From contig JADIIX010000086.1 of the NCBI GenBank assembly GCA_027604505.1, positions 33,312 through 97,311 on the forward strand: DNA of 64,000 nucleotides. The letters run 5' to 3'. Both the position numbers and the translations under genes were made by a program. The DNA comes from Gonapodya sp. JEL0774 (taxonomy: Eukaryota; Monoblepharomycota; Monoblepharidomycetes; Monoblepharidales; Gonapodyaceae). Each line of letters opens with the position of its first letter. Position 1 is the stretch's first letter. The notes under the pieces are model-generated. The model had not been told where the DNA came from and made no database searches. It saw only the letters and a program-made list of their open reading frames with translations. Shown here piece after piece: positions 59,821-64,000 of this stretch.

Positions 59821-61399
59821 TCATACACCGAGCATTTGCTTCACGGCCCTGGGTGTGTTGTCGTCCCCCAAGTGCTTTGTAGTGTATCTGAGCGCGTTGA
59901 GAAGATTCTCCCGCTCATCCCCTGCACGATCTTGAACCAGTTTGATTTGTGCACGTATCTTGGATGGGGTGAGGTCGAATTACATTGAAATGGAAACGGC
60001 GTGTTCAAGCTTAAATTTCAACGAAAATTTATGACACTCAGCCCCAAAAGACTCACATTTATCAGTCCAACTTTAGCAAACGCTCCGTCTTTATCGATAT
60101 GGTCATATAAAACACTGCACGCAATACACACCCGGAGGCAGTAAGCCACCATTTCCGGAGCGGTTACGCGATTCTTGGCAACGGCGTTGTATGAGACGAG
60201 GGACATAATGCCAAGGCACGTAGAGACGAGATGAGGGAAATTAGGGGATGAGGATTGGTTCTAAGGGAGGTTTGAGGTAGTGGATCGGTGAAATGAGTTG
60301 CGTTTCGCGACTTGTGCGCGGACGATGTGAACGCTTGCGGTACCAACAGCAGTGACAAACTGAGTGGTGCAATCGGTTATTGTCTTGAGCATGGGTCCAG
60401 AGTAAGCGTAGAACAAGGACATTCGCGATGCAAGTTCGTCTGAAACTGGAAGTGGTTGGGTGGGCTGAGAGTAGGTTGTGGATGGTGCACAAAATAAAGA
60501 CACAGATCATTCGGGGGAAACGGAGAGGTTACAGGCGCTTCGAAGCCCAAATATTCATCCACTACCTGATTCACTTACCGACTGGCTCATCTTCATTTTG
60601 CTCAGAGATCTGCGGTAGTAAGAGAAATCATTTTGAATTGCCGGCTTCGACATCTGGGTCAAGTCGCCGAAGCGTGATGAGTTTGTAATATGCTCTGAGC
60701 ATACGTATTGCAGCATCCGCAGAGCCTCTTCCACACCTTGATATCGTCGAATCTTGTGGCAAAATGCAAAATATCGACAAGCTGACGAGCGGTCGCCTGG
60801 TAGCTCCGAAGATTCTCTTCCACATCGCCTGAGCAGAGTAGACTCAGAACTTTGGGGAGAGCAATCTCTGAAGAATCATTTTTGGGAGATATGTATGAAG
60901 GTTCGACGGACAAGGAGTTTCCATTTCATTGTGGCATTCACCAATCTTCCCACTGAATTCATAAAAGTCCTTTAATTTGGTCACAGCAGGCAGCAAAGTT
61001 TTCAAAGCCTCATTCTCCGTTGTAGATCCGGGACTGCTGATGGCTCTCCGAATCACGTCGGAGTTTCCTTCGTATCGCTGAAGCTGTGCCAGGATCTGAG
61101 GGGCTTCAGACAGGACTTCATTCACTTCGTTATAGTTGAATTGTTCTGCTGCTGTGGGCTTTGCGCCTGGCAAGGTGAATCATCGAGTGTTTGCCGTTTG
61201 AAGTTGGCCGAGAGAGCGACCGGCAAGCCATCATTGGCCGAGTATAGCCAAGAAGAATAATGGCAGATTCTAGGGCCCGAATTCGGTACAGCATCGATGA
61301 ATCGAAGCAGGACTCACTCTCGAAGTCGATTTGCAAGTCGCTGAAGTTGACGCTTGATTCATCACTTCTGGACAGGAGAACAGAGAGGAGCGCGCCCAT
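59821..61399 (-). CDS. CYRI: CYRI/FAM49 homologue, Rac1-binding regulator of SCAR/WAVE
   Basis: Homologue of CYRI (FAM49), which in animals and amoebae binds active Rac1 and limits SCAR/WAVE-driven Arp2/3 actin branching at the leading edge. Exons: MGALLSVLLSRSDESSVNFS with FE|SAKPTAAEQFNYNEVNEVL and QILAQLQRYEGNSDVIRRAI; LLPAVTKLKDFYEFSGKI; EIALPKVLSLLCSGDVEENL with RQLVDILHFATRFDDIK; MSKPAIQNDFSYYRRSLSKM; DELASRMSLFYAYSGPMLKT with ITDCTTQFVTAVG; VAYCLRVCIACSVLYDHIDK and GAFAKVGLINV; and RAQIKLVQDRAGDERENLLN with ALRYTTKHLGDDNTP, stop at 59821. It keeps Gly2 with Ser6 (a myristoylation-type start) and the paired arginines in YYRR that contact Rac1 in CYRI-B. About 320 residues, the family's usual length. 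It is rare in fungi and supports a chytrid-like source. Confidence 0.9.
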
Positions 61400-61697
61400 T
61401 CGAGTATATCTGAGGGCTGTGCGAGGGCGAAACGAAGTTGTGTTAAGTCTGGAAGCTTATATCGGATGATGGATAAATGTATGAGCTCCACAAACACCAT
61501 GATGCACAACACGCGCACATAAATGTCATTGTACTATCAGGATCCTTTTGTGAAACATTAGCGACCATTAAGCATTGAATAGCAACAATTGTCATGACTA
61601 CCACTAACTCTCATATCGAGTAAGCGTCGCAGGCAACTGTGACAGAGCGCGTTCCGACGCGAGGCGACTGCTGACAACCACTTCTCTCAAAGTAGAA
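61400..61697. other. Spacer between CYRI and the next minus-strand gene
   Basis: About 300 bases; promoter of CYRI and 3' flank of the neighbour. Nothing else seen. Confidence 0.5.
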
Positions 61698-63321
61698 CTA
61701 AGAGTCTCTCGAGCCTCCTTGTCCAGGAGCTAGACACTGATCCTGAATGGCAAGGACTCTCCGACCAGCCGCTGCCTCTGTGGATCGCAGGAGCTCCATC
61801 GCCCGTTGATTATTGAGGTTCAGCGCAGCCAACACTCTATTGAATTCCTCCTTTTTCAGCGGTACCCGGATGAGGTCCTCGGCTAGCGTTACGTTCCCAT
61901 TTAAACTACGGGTTGCGTCCAGGTCATACACGACCGACAAAAATATAGCAGTGGCATCCGGGATTGTCAGACGGACGAACTCGGTAGAGATTCCTGGAAG
62001 TGGTTTCACATCTTCCGAAGCGGACGTTAACAGGGCGGTGAAAAGTGCCACTACATCGCCACGGCGTTTTTGCCAATGATCCTTTGCCGCAGCTCCTAAT
62101 ATGCGCCAGGCAAGGCGCGCAGAGAGTCCAGACTCAGAGAGAAATCGCAAAAGGCAGCCAAGACGATTATGTAGTGAAAGAACGGTCGGAATTTTCTGTT
62201 GAAAAAGTTCCTCTACCGCACCTCCAAGGTGTTTTCGCGGGACCGCTGATTTCACTGCAACCACCCCGGAGAAGAAGCGACGACCATCACATTGTCGCCA
62301 AAGATCCACAAGGTCAATGTCGAGACCCCGGATGACCGCGAGTGTGAGCACGGTTTCCTGAGTACAGCTCCAGTCAAGACCCCACACAAACTCTCGAATA
62401 GAGATTTGCTTGTCCTCCCACATTCTCCGCATTACAAAGAGCGACACGATAGAGTGGACATGGACGACATCGGGTGGCTGCGCCGGGGTGATCCCAATGG
62501 TAAGAGCTGGCACAAGAGACAATGGTGGAACACCACATCCACGAATAGCTGTGCAGAGTATCTCCATGTTGAGGATTTGGAGAGTTTCAGTTAGGTAGGA
62601 AATAGCACCGGCGACGTCGAAGCGCACAAGGCACTGATGGATGACGTGCATATCGGCCAGTGTAAGTCGAGGAGGATAACTCGAAAGTTGCGGCATTGGA
62701 ACGTCCGATGAACGCTCCACAGGCTGAGCAGGAGCAGGCGATCAGAAGCTTGAATCTGGCTCTTGCGATTCTGAAGCCGTGCGCGCATACCAAACATCCC
62801 TCCTCTTGAATGATTCCCCCGTTGAATGCCTCTATGTCCGCTGGAAACGAAAAAACTCTCCTGAGAAACGCTACTGCACGGGGATTGTCACCAAAGCCGG
62901 CTCTGGCGAAGACATTTCCGGCTTGGGCTGGCGATAGCCTTGGGGCTGTCCCGATAATGTCCAACATCGTTACCAAGTCAATGTCACGGGGGATGAGTTC
63001 TAGAGCGTATCGCAGGCCAAACGCTCTAAATATAAGGTAGAAACAATCCCTAAGCTCGCGTGGGAGCCTTGTGGTGGCTAGCGCCCGCTTGAAACGGAGG
63101 ATGCATGCGGTGTGGATATGTTGGCGAAGAAGTCGCGAGACAACACGGAGACGCCATAACTCTGAGATCCGCAAAGACGCCAAAATATGTGATTGTACGA
63201 GCTCGCCCGCCTCGAACAGGCGGCGACCCGCGGTGCGCGTCTCCATTCGCTTTTCGGGGAACTGAATGGTCTGGTATTCAGAAACCAGAAACCTTGACCG
63301 AACGCCGCAGATTACATTCAT
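61698..63321 (-). CDS. Predicted F-box-like alpha-helical protein, unrecognised
   Basis: Two long open frames on the minus strand are joined by one clean intron (62724-62790, GTATGC...CTCAG, phase 0), which links EEGCL to PVERSSDVP. The product is about 500 residues. Near residue 35 there is an F-box-like pattern: LFEAGELVQSHILASLRISE followed by LWRLRVVSRLLRQHIHTACI. The rest is helical, with repeated Leu/Ala-rich segments (for example LGGAVEELFQQKIPTVLSLH and LSARLAWRILGAAAKDHW) resembling a helical-repeat substrate-binding region. I do not recognise a specific family, and the F-box call is inference. The start MNVICGVRSRF at 63321 is the longest possible; MET at 63243 would remove 26 residues. 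Stop at 61698. Confidence 0.6.
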
Positions 63322-64000
63322 TGTAACATTGAGTTGAAACCCTGCATGTTACGACAGAAAAGCAGAGACTACGAGTGATGGTCATGATACGAGAACAGCA
63401 AGTTTTACACTTCTTCAAGATGAGTAGAGTGAATGAGAAGAGTCAGGAAGATTACAAATATGTATTTGCAGACTTATCGGCCTCAAGTCAATGTACACAG
63501 AGTATTAAAGGTTAGCAGACACTGAATCTCGGAGAGGTGGCGCGACTACGGACGAAGTACATCCTGATCTCGCAGTTGACCCGGCAGGAAATCATTGCTT
63601 GTGGTGCGATGTGCGGAAGCTTCATCAGAATGAAATGGTGTGGATTTGTGGATAGGACTAACACTGACTTCGCAAGATTGCTTCAAAGAGAGTGCGTTCT
63701 ACTGGATCATTGAGCCGTCGGAATCGACATTCTGTTAAACGCTGAGTTCGGAGTTTGGTGCTCTTGAGGAATGATGAACTCTTATTATATTATAAAATAT
63801 GTTATATACAAGAAAGGTGAGGCTGCTTATTATTATCCAAGTAGCACGTATGTACGCAAGATATTATTTGTTCAGAACGTTGAAACAAAGTGTGTTCTCG
63901 GCGTACTTGGATGGCGTAAAGAAGCGCGAGAAGCATGCGAAACATTAAAGAGATAAGGTTGCAATGACAGCAATAGGCAAGTGCAGAAATCTACAGGACA
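63322..64000. other. Right edge, no supported gene
   Basis: About 680 bases. Short AT-rich frames only; the likely promoter of the upstream minus-strand gene. Confidence 0.5.

Overview
The window is eukaryotic nuclear DNA from a filamentous or zoosporic fungus. It has about 20 protein-coding genes on both strands. Most are split by many short introns (about 50-90 nt, GTGAGT/GTAAGT donors, AG acceptors), with little intergenic space except in two repeat-rich stretches. The gene content points to an early-diverging fungus, most likely a chytrid: two ABCA-type half transporters and a CYRI/FAM49 homologue (a Rac-SCAR/WAVE regulator) are both unusual in Dikarya, and they sit beside ordinary fungal genes (Nem1-type phosphatase, Aurora kinase, NOP2, EB1). 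The phylum is inference. One 10-N gap at 40388-40397 shows this is a draft assembly.

Layout. 1-9.1 kb: the 3' half of one ABCA transporter gene (+), a small gene for a membrane/coiled-coil protein, and a complete second ABCA gene (-), so the paralogues sit tail to tail. 9.9-13.1 kb: a D-threonine-aldolase-like PLP enzyme and an NTF2/SnoaL-like protein (both -). 13.9-19.8 kb: an omega-type glutathione transferase (+), a single-pass low-complexity membrane protein (-) and a GDSL esterase (+). 20.3-26.7 kb: a co-oriented run of SDE2 (splicing/genome stability), a protein with a fourfold repeat, and EB1 (microtubule plus ends). 27-34 kb: a TMEM50/Vps68-type membrane protein, a BBE-type FAD oxidase, an unrecognised gene and a GFA-domain protein.

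34.1-39.3 kb is gene-poor and holds a degenerate tandem repeat of about 170-210 bp (36.69-38.05 kb). 39.4-41.8 kb encodes a Nem1/Dullard-type phosphatase. 42.5-50 kb holds two paralogous GH28 rhamnogalacturonase genes, one intact and one a pseudogene. A complete PIF/Harbinger DNA transposon (44667-47931) with matching terminal inverted repeats and a TAA target duplication lies between them. 50-52.5 kb is non-genic and contains a second copy of a ~400-bp sequence also found at 31.2-31.6 kb. 52.6-63.3 kb returns to dense housekeeping genes: Aurora kinase, an unrecognised basic protein, NOP2, CYRI and a predicted F-box-like protein.

Together the genes suggest a saprotroph able to attack pectin (GH28) and to handle reactive compounds (GST, GFA, BBE oxidase). 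It appears to retain Rac/SCAR-type actin control (CYRI with its Rac-binding Arg-Arg and an N-terminal myristoylation-type glycine). No prokaryotic operon, CRISPR array, tRNA or rRNA gene was seen. Exon boundaries were read by eye from splice signals and family similarity. Gene ends marked tentative need transcript data.
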